This document shows positions 1 to 7,506 of a stretch of DNA of 28,037 bases, piece after piece (within the stretch, counting starts at the first letter, position 1; every line of letters starts with the position of its first letter). This DNA comes from Burkholderiales bacterium (GTDB lineage: Bacteria > Pseudomonadota > Gammaproteobacteria > Burkholderiales > Burkholderiaceae_C). The translations under genes and the position numbers were made by a program. The stretch spans positions 1 to 28,037 of the forward strand of contig CANFYD010000003.1 of assembly GCA_947450745.1 (NCBI GenBank), written 5' to 3'. The notes beneath the pieces are model-generated. The model saw only the letters and a list, made by a program, of their open reading frames with translations, searched no databases and was not told where the DNA came from.

Positions 1-420
1 GAAGCCTGCGTGCTGGCCGCGCTGGCGGGAAAATTGCCCGGCAAATTGCCTGAGCAAGCAGCCGAAATCAACAGCAGTGTCGTCCCACCCGCTCCGGCCA
101 GCATCGCCGCAACCGAGTCTGAGTCCAGCACGCTGGAGTCCCACTTTGGCGGCAATCTGGCGCTCTACCAATCGTTTCGCAGCAGTTGCCTGCAACAATT
201 CGAGGCGGACGTCATCGCTGGTGATCTGGCCTGTCGGCAAGCGGACAACCAAGCCTTGCGGCGGCTGGCCCACAGCCTCAAAAGCGTCTTGTTGATGCTC
301 GACCAGGTGCCCGCGTCGGACGTGGCGCAGCAACTCGAACACAGCGCCGATCAGGGCGATTGGGCGGTGGCGAGCCCGCTGTGGGCGTCGCTGCGCGGAT
401 CACTGCAGAGCCTGCGCTGA
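1..420 (+). CDS. C-terminal fragment with HPt domain, probable hybrid sensor histidine kinase
   Basis: The reading frame is open from base 1, so the gene starts upstream of the window; the GTG at 10 need not be a start. The first residues (EACVLAALAG) look like the end of a receiver domain, which typically finishes with a 'KP..P..L...L..' helix. A proline/alanine/serine-rich linker follows, then a helical HPt domain. Its phospho-acceptor motif reads LRRLAHSLKSVLL, with the histidine codon at 271-273. HPt domains pass phosphate between receiver domains in multistep phosphorelays. Hybrid kinases of the BarA/ArcB/EvgS layout end this way, so this is probably the tail of such a kinase in the inner membrane; a stand-alone receiver-HPt protein is the alternative. 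It ends in TGA 63 bp before the next gene. The signal sensed cannot be told from this piece. Confidence 0.72.
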   Translation, partial: EACVLAALAGKLPGKLPEQAAEINSSVVPPAPASIAATESESSTLESHFGGNLALYQSFRSSCLQQFEADVIAGDLACRQADNQALRRLAHSLKSVLLMLDQVPASDVAQQLEHSADQGDWAVASPLWASLRGSLQSLR

Positions 421-483
421 CAACGCCGTGCCAGCGAGGCACCGGAAGACCCCGAAATCAGCCCTCAAGAAAGCGTCGAGAAC

Positions 484-1236
484 ATGCACTCACCCCTCGT
501 GAACGCCTTGGCCAGCGCGCTCGCCCAAGCCTGGACGACTGAGCCCATCACGCTGACACCGGAGCTGCTGCCAAGCGATGCCGATACGGCCTACGCCGCG
601 CAGCACTTGAGCCTGGCGCTGCGGGAGCAGACGATTGGCGGCTGGAAGGTCGGGGCCAAGACGGCTGACGGGGCCATTCAAGGAGCACCGCTGCCCACCA
701 TCCTGAGCAGCCCGGCACGACTGAACCGTGCGGGCTTTAGCCGCTGGCTCGGGCTGGAGCTGGAAATCGCCTTCCGCCTGCGCGTCGCCTTGCCACCGCG
801 CAGCCCGCCCTACAGCGCCGCCGAGGTGCTCGAAAACGTCGACGGCGTCTGCGCCACCATCGAAGGGGTCGCCAGCCGCTTGAACGCTGAGCCGCCGCCC
901 GCCGCGCTGGCTCAGTTGGCCGACCTGCAAAACCACGGCACGCTGATCGCCGGTGCCTGCGTTCCCTACGATGCCGCCCTGCCCTTTGCTGCGCCCCAGC
1001 TCAGCTGGAGCTTTGACGGGCAAGACATCACGCCCGCCACGGTGGCCAACCCGGCCGGTGACCCGCGCCGGCTACTGGCTTGGGTGGTCAACCATTGCAG
1101 CGACCTGGGCCTGACTTTGCCCGCAGGCTGTCTGATCACCACCGGCAGCTACACCGGCATCTATTTGCCCGGCGGCCCCGGCGAAGCCATCGGCTCGATC
1201 GCCGGATTGCCGGCGGTAAGGGTTGCGGTTTTTTGA
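484..1236 (+). CDS. 2-keto-4-pentenoate hydratase / fumarylacetoacetate hydrolase family protein
   Basis: The protein has 250 residues, close to the usual 250-265 of the MhpD/XylJ/DmpE hydratase family. These enzymes hydrate 2-hydroxypenta-2,4-dienoate to 4-hydroxy-2-oxovalerate in aromatic meta-cleavage pathways; related FAH-fold members are decarboxylases. Family features visible are a GGWKVG motif near residue 55, the ELE acidic pair around 92-94 and a second acidic site ATIEG with Glu127, the usual divalent-metal ligands. The GSYTG...PGG segment near the C-terminus is also typical. The start ATG at 484 has only a poor purine stretch (GAGAAC) before it. No other meta-cleavage genes are adjacent, so the physiological substrate is unknown. 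The stop codon is followed immediately by the 60-bp repeat array. The family is assigned with good confidence, the exact reaction is not. Confidence 0.82.
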   Translation: MHSPLVNALASALAQAWTTEPITLTPELLPSDADTAYAAQHLSLALREQTIGGWKVGAKTADGAIQGAPLPTILSSPARLNRAGFSRWLGLELEIAFRLRVALPPRSPPYSAAEVLENVDGVCATIEGVASRLNAEPPPAALAQLADLQNHGTLIAGACVPYDAALPFAAPQLSWSFDGQDITPATVANPAGDPRRLLAWVVNHCSDLGLTLPAGCLITTGSYTGIYLPGGPGEAIGSIAGLPAVRVAVF

Positions 1237-1241
1237 GTGGG

Positions 1242-1500
1242 TAGGCGGTCTGTCCACAAGAACCGCGTAGGGCGGGTCGTGACCCGCGTGTAACCGGCGC
1301 AGGGCGGTTTGTCCCACGAGAACCGCGTAGGGCGGGTCGTGACCCGCGTGTAACCGGCGCAGGGCGGTTTGTCCCACAAGAACCGCGTAGGGCGGGTCGT
1401 GACTCGCGTGTAACCGGCGCAGGGCGGTTTGTCCCACGAGAACCGCGTAGGGCGGGTCGTGACCCGCGTGTAATCGGCGGAGGGCGGTCTGTCCCCCAAA
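1242..1500. repeat. 60-bp tandem repeat array, four full units
   Basis: Four contiguous units of exactly 60 bp occupy 1261-1320, 1321-1380, 1381-1440 and 1441-1500, preceded by a partial unit from about 1242. Units differ by only a few substitutions, for example GACTCGCG in the third and TAATCGGCGG in the fourth. Each unit holds the palindromic core GGGCGGGTCGTGACCCGC and a GGGCGGTTTGTCCCAC segment. There are no unique spacers, so it is not CRISPR. All frames are open through parts of it and give a 20-residue repeated peptide, but no gene is supported. It fills the gap between two convergent genes. Confidence 0.93.
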
Positions 1501-1563
1501 AACCCGCTTAATCAGTTGGGGACAGAGCTTGCTGAGTACAGCGGCGGTCTATCCCCAATATCG
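1488..1563. repeat. GGGGACAG-type palindromic intergenic element abutting priA
   Basis: TCTGTCCCCCAA (1488-1499) is the inverted complement, bar one extra C, of TTGGGGACAGA (1516-1526), giving a hairpin. The stretch starting TAATCAGTTGGGGACAGAGC at 1509 has its first 21 bp (1509-1529) identical to the start of the repeat at 12419 in the atp operon. A second CTATCCCC half-site follows at about 1549. The element ends at the priA stop codon (1564-1566). It looks like a diverged third copy of the atpA-atpG intergenic repeat. Confidence 0.75.
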
Positions 1564-3735
1564 TCAGATGGCCAACGGATCCACATCCACCGCCCAGCGC
1601 AGCAGGCCTTTGTGTTCGCGCTTCAGGGCATGCAGTTCGGGTAGCCAGTGCCACAACATGCGCTGCAGGGCGCTGCGGGTGCTGGCTTCGATGAGCATTT
1701 GCATGCGCTCGACGTTGGCGACGCGGGCGATGCTCATCGGGATGCTGGGGTAGACCAGCACCTGCTGCGCCTCGGGCAATTGCTGCGCCCAAGCGGCAGC
1801 GGCGTCCAGAAAACCCTTGGCGGCTTCGGCCGTGCGGCCATCGGCGCGCAGCAGGGCCAGATGAGCAAACGGCGGCAAACCAGCCGATTCGCGCTCGGCC
1901 AACTGGCTCTGGGCAAAGGCCTCGAAGTCATGTCGGGCCAGCGCTTTGTAGAGCGCATGTTCGGGGTGCCAGGTCTGCACCCACATCTCGCTGCGGGCGG
2001 CGCTGTCGGCATCGCGCCCGGCGCGGCCACCAGCCTGCATCAGCAGCGCAAACAGGCGTTCCGGCGCGCGGAAGTCGCTGCTGAACAGCGCGCCGTCGGG
2101 GTTGACGGCCGCCACCAAGGTGATGCGCCGGAAGTCATGGCCTTTGGTGATCATCTGCGTGCCCACGATGATGTCCACCGCACCGGCATGGACGGCGCGC
2201 AGCTGCGCCTCCAGCTCGCCCTTCAGCTTGGTCGAGTCGGCGTCGATGCGCAGCACGCGGGCGCCGGGCAAGGCCTCGACCAATTGCTCCTCCAGCCGCT
2301 CGGTGCCACGGCCCAACGGCGCAATGTCCTGGTTGCCGCAGGTCGGGCAGGCCTGCGGCACGCGTTCGGTGAAGCCGCAGTGGTGGCAGCGCAGCGTGCG
2401 GTCGCCCTTGTGGAAGACGCGCCAGGCGCTGCAATGCGGGCAGTCGCTCTTCCAATTGCATTCGCCGCAGTGCAGCACCGGCGCATAGCCGCGCCGGTTC
2501 AGGAAGATCAGGCTCTGCTCGCCGCGCTCCAGCCGCAGGCGCAAGGCCTCCAGCAGCGGCCGCGTCAGCGCGGTGGTCACGCCCGGCGTCAAGGGCAGCA
2601 GCTTCATGTCGAACAAGCGCACGCGCGGCAACGCGCCGCCGCCAATCCGCCCGGGCAGCGCCAGGCGTTTGTAGCGACCCTCGTTGGCGCGCTGCCAGCT
2701 TTCCAGCGACGGCGTGGCCGAACCGAGGATGACCGGGATCTTCTCCAGATGGGCACGGTAAATGGCCAGGTCGCGGGCAGAGTAGCGCGCACCGTCCTGC
2801 TGTTTGTAGGACGGGTCATGCTCCTCATCGACAACGATCAGCCCCAGCCTGGGCATCGACGCAAACACCGCCAGCCGCGTGCCCAGCACCAGCTCCGCCT
2901 GCCCCAAATGGGCTGACAGCCAGTTGCGTAGGCGTTGAGCCGGTGTCAGGCCGCTGTGCAGCGAGACGATGCTGCGGCCGCCAAAGCGGGCCGCAAACAC
3001 CGCTTCCAGCTGCGGGGTCAGGTTGATTTCCGGCACCAGCACCAGCACCTGCCGGCCCTGGCCTTTGACTTGCGTCAGCGCATGTTCAGCGGCGCGCAAA
3101 TAGACCTCGGTCTTGCCGCTGCCGGTCACGCCGTAAAGCAGCACAGGCGGCGGTGCGGCGGCGCTGCCGGTCGCAGTCAACATCTGATCCAGCTGCGCCA
3201 GCACCTCCGCCTGGGCCGGGCTCAGTTCGGGCTTGACGGAGTCAGCCGCAGCAGCAGCAGCAGCAGCGGCCGACGCCTGATCTGCCTCATCGGCCTGCTG
3301 CCCCGTCCATTTGTCGAGCTTTTTGAGCCGGGCTCGCAACTGCGCGCTGTCCAATTCGCGCAACTGGGGCGGCAGCACCGACAAAGCCAACTCGCCCACG
3401 CCGCGCTGGTAATAGCGGGCCGCAAACTCGACCAACTGACACCAGCGCGACGACAGTGGCGGCACGGCGTCCAGCACATCCAGCACCGAGCGCAATTGGG
3501 CCGGCGCCAGCGCCGCTCCCGCCGTCTCGCTCGCCTCAGAGGCTTCCGCTGCGGCCTCGGCCGGCCACACCAGGCCCAGCAATTCGCGCCGACCCAGCGG
3601 CACGCGCACCAGCGTGCCGGGCGTGAGGGCTTGCTCGCTCAAATAGTCCAACGGGCCGGCAATGCCGCTGTGCTGCGGCGCATCAACCGCCACACGGATG
3701 CGCTGGCTGGCCTGCGGCGGCAGCGTCTCGCTCAT
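1564..3735 (-). CDS. priA: primosomal protein N' (replication restart helicase PriA)
   Basis: PriA is a 3'-5' superfamily 2 helicase that recognises stalled forks and reloads the replisome. The 723-residue protein matches the family length (about 730). In order it shows an N-terminal 3'-DNA-binding domain (about 1-120), a linker with an alanine run (155-164), Walker A GVTGSGKT (202-209), the DEEH box (303-306) with the PSYKQ continuation, and GSATPS (338-343). A zinc-binding insert of paired cysteines follows between about 423 and 466 (CGEC, CPHC, CHHC, CPTC), then helicase motifs GTQMITKGHDF (525-535) and QAGGRAGR (567-574). All key residues are present. The start ATG at 3735 is the first in frame and fits the family N-terminus (IRVAVDAP). 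The alanine run is encoded by a GCA/TGC trinucleotide repeat. It lies downstream of hemE on the same strand but 393 bp away. Confidence 0.98.
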   Translation of the reverse strand: MSETLPPQASQRIRVAVDAPQHSGIAGPLDYLSEQALTPGTLVRVPLGRRELLGLVWPAEAAAEASEASETAGAALAPAQLRSVLDVLDAVPPLSSRWCQLVEFAARYYQRGVGELALSVLPPQLRELDSAQLRARLKKLDKWTGQQADEADQASAAAAAAAAADSVKPELSPAQAEVLAQLDQMLTATGSAAAPPPVLLYGVTGSGKTEVYLRAAEHALTQVKGQGRQVLVLVPEINLTPQLEAVFAARFGGRSIVSLHSGLTPAQRLRNWLSAHLGQAELVLGTRLAVFASMPRLGLIVVDEEHDPSYKQQDGARYSARDLAIYRAHLEKIPVILGSATPSLESWQRANEGRYKRLALPGRIGGGALPRVRLFDMKLLPLTPGVTTALTRPLLEALRLRLERGEQSLIFLNRRGYAPVLHCGECNWKSDCPHCSAWRVFHKGDRTLRCHHCGFTERVPQACPTCGNQDIAPLGRGTERLEEQLVEALPGARVLRIDADSTKLKGELEAQLRAVHAGAVDIIVGTQMITKGHDFRRITLVAAVNPDGALFSSDFRAPERLFALLMQAGGRAGRDADSAARSEMWVQTWHPEHALYKALARHDFEAFAQSQLAERESAGLPPFAHLALLRADGRTAEAAKGFLDAAAAWAQQLPEAQQVLVYPSIPMSIARVANVERMQMLIEASTRSALQRMLWHWLPELHALKREHKGLLRWAVDVDPLAI
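3248..3267. repeat. (GCA)n trinucleotide repeat inside priA
   Basis: About 6.7 consecutive GCA triplets on the plus strand (GCT/TGC on the coding strand) encode most of the alanine run at PriA residues 155-164. It lies in the linker between the DNA-binding and helicase parts. Changes in triplet number would keep the frame and only lengthen or shorten the linker. Confidence 0.85.
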
Positions 3736-4128
3736 CCAGCCGCGCCCACGCTCACCCGCCGAACCAGGGTCGCTTCAGGCGTTGTGTGAGCTTTTGGGCC
3801 TAAGTGCATGATTTGAATCAGTTAGCAGAACGCTTTAAAAAAATCTGTGGATAACTTTGTGGGGAAAGTTCTAAGAGTACAAAACGCACCGGCTTGTCGT
3901 CGCCTGAGCAACCCGGTCACGATTCGTCCCGCGACGGCAGTCGTCCTATATGAATCAACAACTTAGGATTCAATCGGGTAAACGAGAAGCTGCGCCGCAA
4001 TAAATATGTGGCAACTGTCTCGCTTCGGGAATTCTGGGGATAAGTCAACGGCGGCGAGTCGGTTTCGAAGCGGAATCGACGCGCAAATACTCACCGCCGG
4101 CCATCAAATGCCTGTACTCCAAGGGTAA
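3736..4128. promoter_or_regulatory. 393-bp non-coding region between hemE and priA with DnaA-box-like sites
   Basis: No credible gene is seen here. A perfect DnaA box (TGTGGATAA, complement TTATCCACA) lies at 3846-3854, a two-mismatch copy TGTGGGGAA at 3858-3866, and a one-mismatch copy TGGGGATAA at 4035-4043. An A/T run (CTTTAAAAAAATC) adjoins the first. The region is visibly less GC-rich than its surroundings, for example around 3950-4010. It must also hold the 3' end of the hemE transcript and probably the priA promoter, but no convincing -35/-10 pair or T-tailed hairpin was found. A role in origin function, DnaA titration or DnaA-dependent control of priA is inference. Confidence 0.5.
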
Positions 4129-5220
4129 TTACAGGCCAGCGCGCAGCCGTCTGGAATGGGCATGCACCTCGTCCACCAAGGCCGAGACCTGCTCGGGTGG
4201 GGTGAACTGGCTGATGCCGTGGCCCAGATTGAACACATGGCCGTCCCAGCCGCCATCGGCCCGTTGCGGGTGGCCAAAACTGTCCAGCACCGCACGGACT
4301 TGCTCGCGCACCGCATCCGGCGGCGCGAACAGCGCGTTCGGGTCCAGGTTGCCTTGCAGCGCCACGCGGTCGCCGACCTGAGCACGGGCGCGGGCCAAGT
4401 TGACCGTCCAATCCAGGCCCACCACATCGGCACCGGCATCGGCGATTTCATCCAGCCACAGGCCACCGCCCTTGGTGAACAGCAGGCGCGGAATGCGCTG
4501 ACCTTCGTGTTCGGTCTTGACCTGGGCCAGCACGCGGCGCGAGTAATCAAGGCTGAAGCGCTGGAACATGCCGTCCGCCAGCACACCGCCCCAGGAGTCG
4601 AATAGCATCACCGCTTGCGCGCCCGCTTCGATCTGCGCGTTTAAGTACAGCGCCACCGCATCGGCGTTGATCTGCAAGATGCGGTGCATGAGGTCGGGGC
4701 GCGCATACATCAGGCTCTTGACTTGGCGGTAGTCGTCCGAGCCGCCGCCCTCCACCATGTAGCAAGCCAGCGTCCACGGGCTGCCGGAAAATCCGATCAG
4801 CGGCACGCGGCCGTTCAAGGCCTTGCGGATCGAGCTGACCGCGTCAAACACATAGCGCAGCTTGTTCATGTCCGGCACGGCCAAGGCGGCCACGGCGGCT
4901 TCGTCGCGCACGACTTTCTCGAACTTCGGGCCTTCGCCGAGCTGGAAGGACAGGCCCAGACCCATCGCGTCGGGCACGGTCAGGATGTCGCTGAACAGGA
5001 TGGCGGCGTCGAGGTCGTAGCGCTCCAGCGGCTGCAGCGTCACCTCGGTGGCGTAGTCGCGGTTGGTGGCCAGACCCATGAAGCTGCCGGCCTTGGCCCG
5101 CGTGGCGCGGTACTCCGGCAGGTAGCGGCCCGCTTGGCGCATCAACCAGACGGGCGTGTAGTCGGTCGGCTGGCGCAGGCAAGCGCGCAGGAAGGTGTCG
5201 TTTTGTAGGGGGGCGTTCAT
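4129..5220 (-). CDS. hemE: uroporphyrinogen decarboxylase
   Basis: HemE decarboxylates the four acetate side chains of uroporphyrinogen III to give coproporphyrinogen III, a cytosolic step of haem synthesis that needs no cofactor. The 363-residue protein has the family's diagnostic N-terminal motif PVWLMRQAGRYLPEYR (about residues 24-39), the second signature GFSGSPWTLACYMVEGGGS and the FDSWGG segment. Catalytic Asp is present in the ILFSDILTVPDAMG stretch. The frame stays open 15 codons further upstream (to 5265), but MNAPLQNDTFLRACLRQP is the usual N-terminus, so ATG 5220 is chosen. It is divergent from lemA across 106 bp. A GATAAT hexamer lies just before the ATG without a matching -35, so no promoter is called. 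Confidence 0.97.
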   Translation of the reverse strand: MNAPLQNDTFLRACLRQPTDYTPVWLMRQAGRYLPEYRATRAKAGSFMGLATNRDYATEVTLQPLERYDLDAAILFSDILTVPDAMGLGLSFQLGEGPKFEKVVRDEAAVAALAVPDMNKLRYVFDAVSSIRKALNGRVPLIGFSGSPWTLACYMVEGGGSDDYRQVKSLMYARPDLMHRILQINADAVALYLNAQIEAGAQAVMLFDSWGGVLADGMFQRFSLDYSRRVLAQVKTEHEGQRIPRLLFTKGGGLWLDEIADAGADVVGLDWTVNLARARAQVGDRVALQGNLDPNALFAPPDAVREQVRAVLDSFGHPQRADGGWDGHVFNLGHGISQFTPPEQVSALVDEVHAHSRRLRAGL

Positions 5221-5326
5221 AGCCGGGATTATCCGATGCTCGGGCGATACTTTCCCCGCCCGCACTTGAATCGGGCTCGGAGGACGCCATCTGATTGGGC
5301 GTTGGACATTTCTCGGAGGACTTCAA

Positions 5327-5944
5327 ATGATCTTGAATTTCAAGCGCGGCGCGCTGATTGCGGCCATTGGCATCAGCAGCCTGAGTTTGTCGGGCTGCGG
5401 CTACAACGAGTTCCAGCAGCTTGACGAGCAAGTGGGGGCCAGCTGGGCCGAGGTGTTGAGCCAGTACCAGCGCCGCGCCGATTTGATCCCCAACATCGTC
5501 AACACGGTGAAGGGCGAAGCCAACTTCGAGCAGGAAACCCTGACCCAAGTGATCGAGGCCCGCTCGCGCGCCACCAGCATCCAGGTCACGCCCGCGCTGG
5601 CCAACGACCCGGAAGCGCTGAAGAAGTTCCAGGCCGCCCAGGGTCAGGTCAGCAGCGCACTGAGCCGCTTGCTGGTCGTCAGCGAAAACTACCCCAACCT
5701 GAAGGCCAACCAGGGCTTTCAAGACCTGCGCGTGCAGCTTGAAGGGACGGAAAACCGCATCACCGTGGCCCGCAACCGCTACATCAAGACGGTGGCGGCC
5801 TACAACGTGCACGCGCGGTCCTTCCCCAGCAACCTGACGGCCAAGGTGATGGGTTACGAAGTGAAGCCGAACTTCACCGTCGAGAACGAGGCGACCATCA
5901 AGGTGGCCCCGACGGTCAGCTTCGACAAGCCGGCCTCCAAGTAA
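5327..5944 (+). CDS. lemA: LemA family lipoprotein
   Basis: The 205-residue protein begins with a lipoprotein signal: charged MILNFKRGA, a hydrophobic stretch and the lipobox LSGC with Cys24 as the predicted lipidated residue. The rest is the all-helical LemA domain, recognised by YNEFQQLDEQVGASWAEV, RRADLIPNIVNTVKG and the later ENRITVARNRY helix. LemA proteins are small membrane-anchored proteins of poorly known function, first described through a Listeria antigen. A good ribosome site (CGGAGGA) sits about 7 bases before the ATG. It is the first gene of a three-gene operon; the next start is 8 bp after its stop. The steady pairing of LemA with TPM/YgcG proteins suggests a shared envelope role, which is inference. 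Confidence 0.95.
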   Translation: MILNFKRGALIAAIGISSLSLSGCGYNEFQQLDEQVGASWAEVLSQYQRRADLIPNIVNTVKGEANFEQETLTQVIEARSRATSIQVTPALANDPEALKKFQAAQGQVSSALSRLLVVSENYPNLKANQGFQDLRVQLEGTENRITVARNRYIKTVAAYNVHARSFPSNLTAKVMGYEVKPNFTVENEATIKVAPTVSFDKPASK

Positions 5945-5952
5945 GGTCCGCT

Positions 5953-6873
5953 ATGCAGCGCTTGGCGGGTTTTCTGGGGCAAATGATGCTGCTGGCTTGC
6001 CTGAGCTTGGCAGCGCCGGCGTGGGCTCAGGATGTGCAAAAGTTGCCGCCGCTGAGCGGACGGGTGATCGACCAGACGGCCACGCTGAGCGAGCCGGAGC
6101 GGGTCGCGCTGGACGCCAAGCTGGCTGCGTTTGAACAAGCGGCCGGGCCGCAGATCGTCATCTTCATGGTGGCGACCACCCAACCCGAGGACATCACGAC
6201 CTTTGCGCAGCGCCTCGGTGAGGCCTGGAAGCTAGGCCGTCGCGAGGTCGGCGACGGGTTGCTGATCGTGGTGGCCAAGAATGACCGCAAGGTGCGCATC
6301 GAAGTGGCCAAGGCACTGGAGGGTGCGGTGCCCGATCTGGCCGCGCGGCAAATCATCCAGAACGCCATCACCCCCGCCTTCAAAGCGGGCGACTACGCCG
6401 GCGGGCTGAGCCTGGCCATCGATCAATTGCAGGCGCGCATCCGTGGCGAAGACCTGCCGGCACCGAAAGCGAATGGCGGGCGTGGTGCTGCCGACGAAGG
6501 CTTGGGCTTGGAGCAAATCGCGGCCCTTTTCTTCATCGGCGTGCCGATACTCGGCGGCATTTTGAGCGGCATCTTCGGGCGCAAGTTGGGCAGTGTGTTG
6601 ACCGGCGGCGCGGCCGGTGCGCTGGGCTGGTTTTTGGCGTCCAGCCTGATCATTGCCGGCGTGGCGGGTGTGGCCTCACTGCTGCTGGTCGGGGTGATGG
6701 GCGTGGGCTCCAGCCGCCGCGGTGGCTTGGGCGATTTGCTCGGACCCGCCGTTTTGGGTGGCGGTGGCTGGGGCGGCGGCCGAGGTGGTGGTGGTGGATT
6801 TGGCGGCGGCGGCGGGTTTTCTTCCGGTGGCGGTGGCGACTTTGGCGGCGGTGGTGCCTCGGGAGGTTGGTAA
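5953..6873 (+). CDS. TPM domain membrane protein, YgcG family, glycine-rich C-terminus
   Basis: The 306-residue protein has a signal peptide with likely cleavage after AWA (residue 25). A TPM domain follows (about 30-165), recognised by SGRVIDQTATLS, QIVIFMVATT, GLLIVVAKNDRKVRIEVAKALEGAVPD split across two strands, and the closing AGGLSLAIDQL. Two or three hydrophobic segments lie between about 188 and 252, and the tail (about 255-306) is almost pure Gly with Ser, Phe and Trp. TPM domains occur in a thylakoid acid phosphatase involved in photosystem II repair and in many bacterial YgcG proteins; activity in bacteria is mostly untested. The layout suggests a periplasmic TPM domain anchored from behind. 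The ribosome site is modest (TAAGG). The tail is the only low-complexity part. Confidence 0.9.
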   Translation: MQRLAGFLGQMMLLACLSLAAPAWAQDVQKLPPLSGRVIDQTATLSEPERVALDAKLAAFEQAAGPQIVIFMVATTQPEDITTFAQRLGEAWKLGRREVGDGLLIVVAKNDRKVRIEVAKALEGAVPDLAARQIIQNAITPAFKAGDYAGGLSLAIDQLQARIRGEDLPAPKANGGRGAADEGLGLEQIAALFFIGVPILGGILSGIFGRKLGSVLTGGAAGALGWFLASSLIIAGVAGVASLLLVGVMGVGSSRRGGLGDLLGPAVLGGGGWGGGRGGGGGFGGGGGFSSGGGGDFGGGGASGGW

Positions 6874-7418
6874 TGCAACAACAGCAACAACAACACAAGC
6901 CGCTGCACAAACATGGCTTTTTCAAACGCCTGTTCAAGCATCGCTGGACGGACGAGAGCCACGTCCGGCGCGCCCTGCCGCCCGCTGCGGTACAGCACCT
7001 GGAAGCGCAGGTGCGCGCCAGCGAAGCACGCCACAGCGGCGAGATCTGCGTCTGCGTGGAAGCCGGCCTGCCGCTGTCCTACCTCTGGAAACGGCTGCAT
7101 GCACGGCATCGGGCGGTCACGCTGTTCGGCAAGCTGCGCATCTGGGACACCGAGGCCAATAACGGCGTGCTGATCTATTTGCTGCTGGCCGACCACGCGA
7201 TCGAAATCGTCGCCGACCGCGGGCTCAACAGCCGCGTCAGCGCCGCGCATTGGCACGCCATCATCGACAGCCTGCGCCAAGACCTGCGCGCCGGACGCCA
7301 CGAGGCCGGCCTGAGCACCGCCGTCGCCGCCGTCGATGCGCTGCTGTCCGCCCATTTCCCGCTGGCAGCCGGTGAGAAGAACCCGAACGAGTTGCCGGAT
7401 GCGGTGGTGATTCTCTGA
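6873..7418 (+). CDS. small TPM domain protein
   Basis: The 181-residue protein starts with MQQQQQQHKPLHKHG. Its ATG shares one base with the TAA of the preceding gene (TAATG), and a GGGAGG ribosome site precedes it, so the start is chosen over the TTG at 6867. The body resembles a second, shorter TPM-type domain: GEICVCVEAGLP, LFGKLRIWDTEANNGVLIYL and AIEIVADRGLNSRVS, followed by HWHAIIDSLRQDLRAGRH. It has no signal peptide and no clear membrane segment, unlike its neighbour. Many proteobacteria carry this lemA, large TPM, small TPM trio. It probably acts with the other two; the direct role is unknown. The Gln-rich start comes from a CAACAG-type repeat. Confidence 0.87.
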   Translation: MQQQQQQHKPLHKHGFFKRLFKHRWTDESHVRRALPPAAVQHLEAQVRASEARHSGEICVCVEAGLPLSYLWKRLHARHRAVTLFGKLRIWDTEANNGVLIYLLLADHAIEIVADRGLNSRVSAAHWHAIIDSLRQDLRAGRHEAGLSTAVAAVDALLSAHFPLAAGEKNPNELPDAVVIL

Positions 7419-7506
7419 GTGCTTGGATGAGGGTGAGAAAGAAAATTCGTCCGCATCACAAAACGCTGCCGGAGTTGTCTGGATGAACAAATACTCAGCC
7501 GAAGGA

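Noticed and set aside
1072..1499. Open frames on the minus strand encoding a 20-residue repeated peptide (GQTALRRLHAGHDPPYAVLV type)
   Set aside because: They come from the 60-bp tandem repeat, whose period is a multiple of three; several frames are open at once and no ribosome site or homology is seen.
1242..1500. CRISPR array
   Set aside because: Units are contiguous and almost identical over all 60 bp; there are no unique spacers and no cas genes.
5221..5326. Divergent promoters for hemE and lemA
   Set aside because: A GATAAT hexamer is seen for hemE but without a matching -35 and with almost no leader; nothing clear was seen for lemA.
6423..7490. Minus-strand frame with a long proline run
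   Set aside because: It is the complement of the glycine-rich tail of the TPM protein; no start site or homology supports it.
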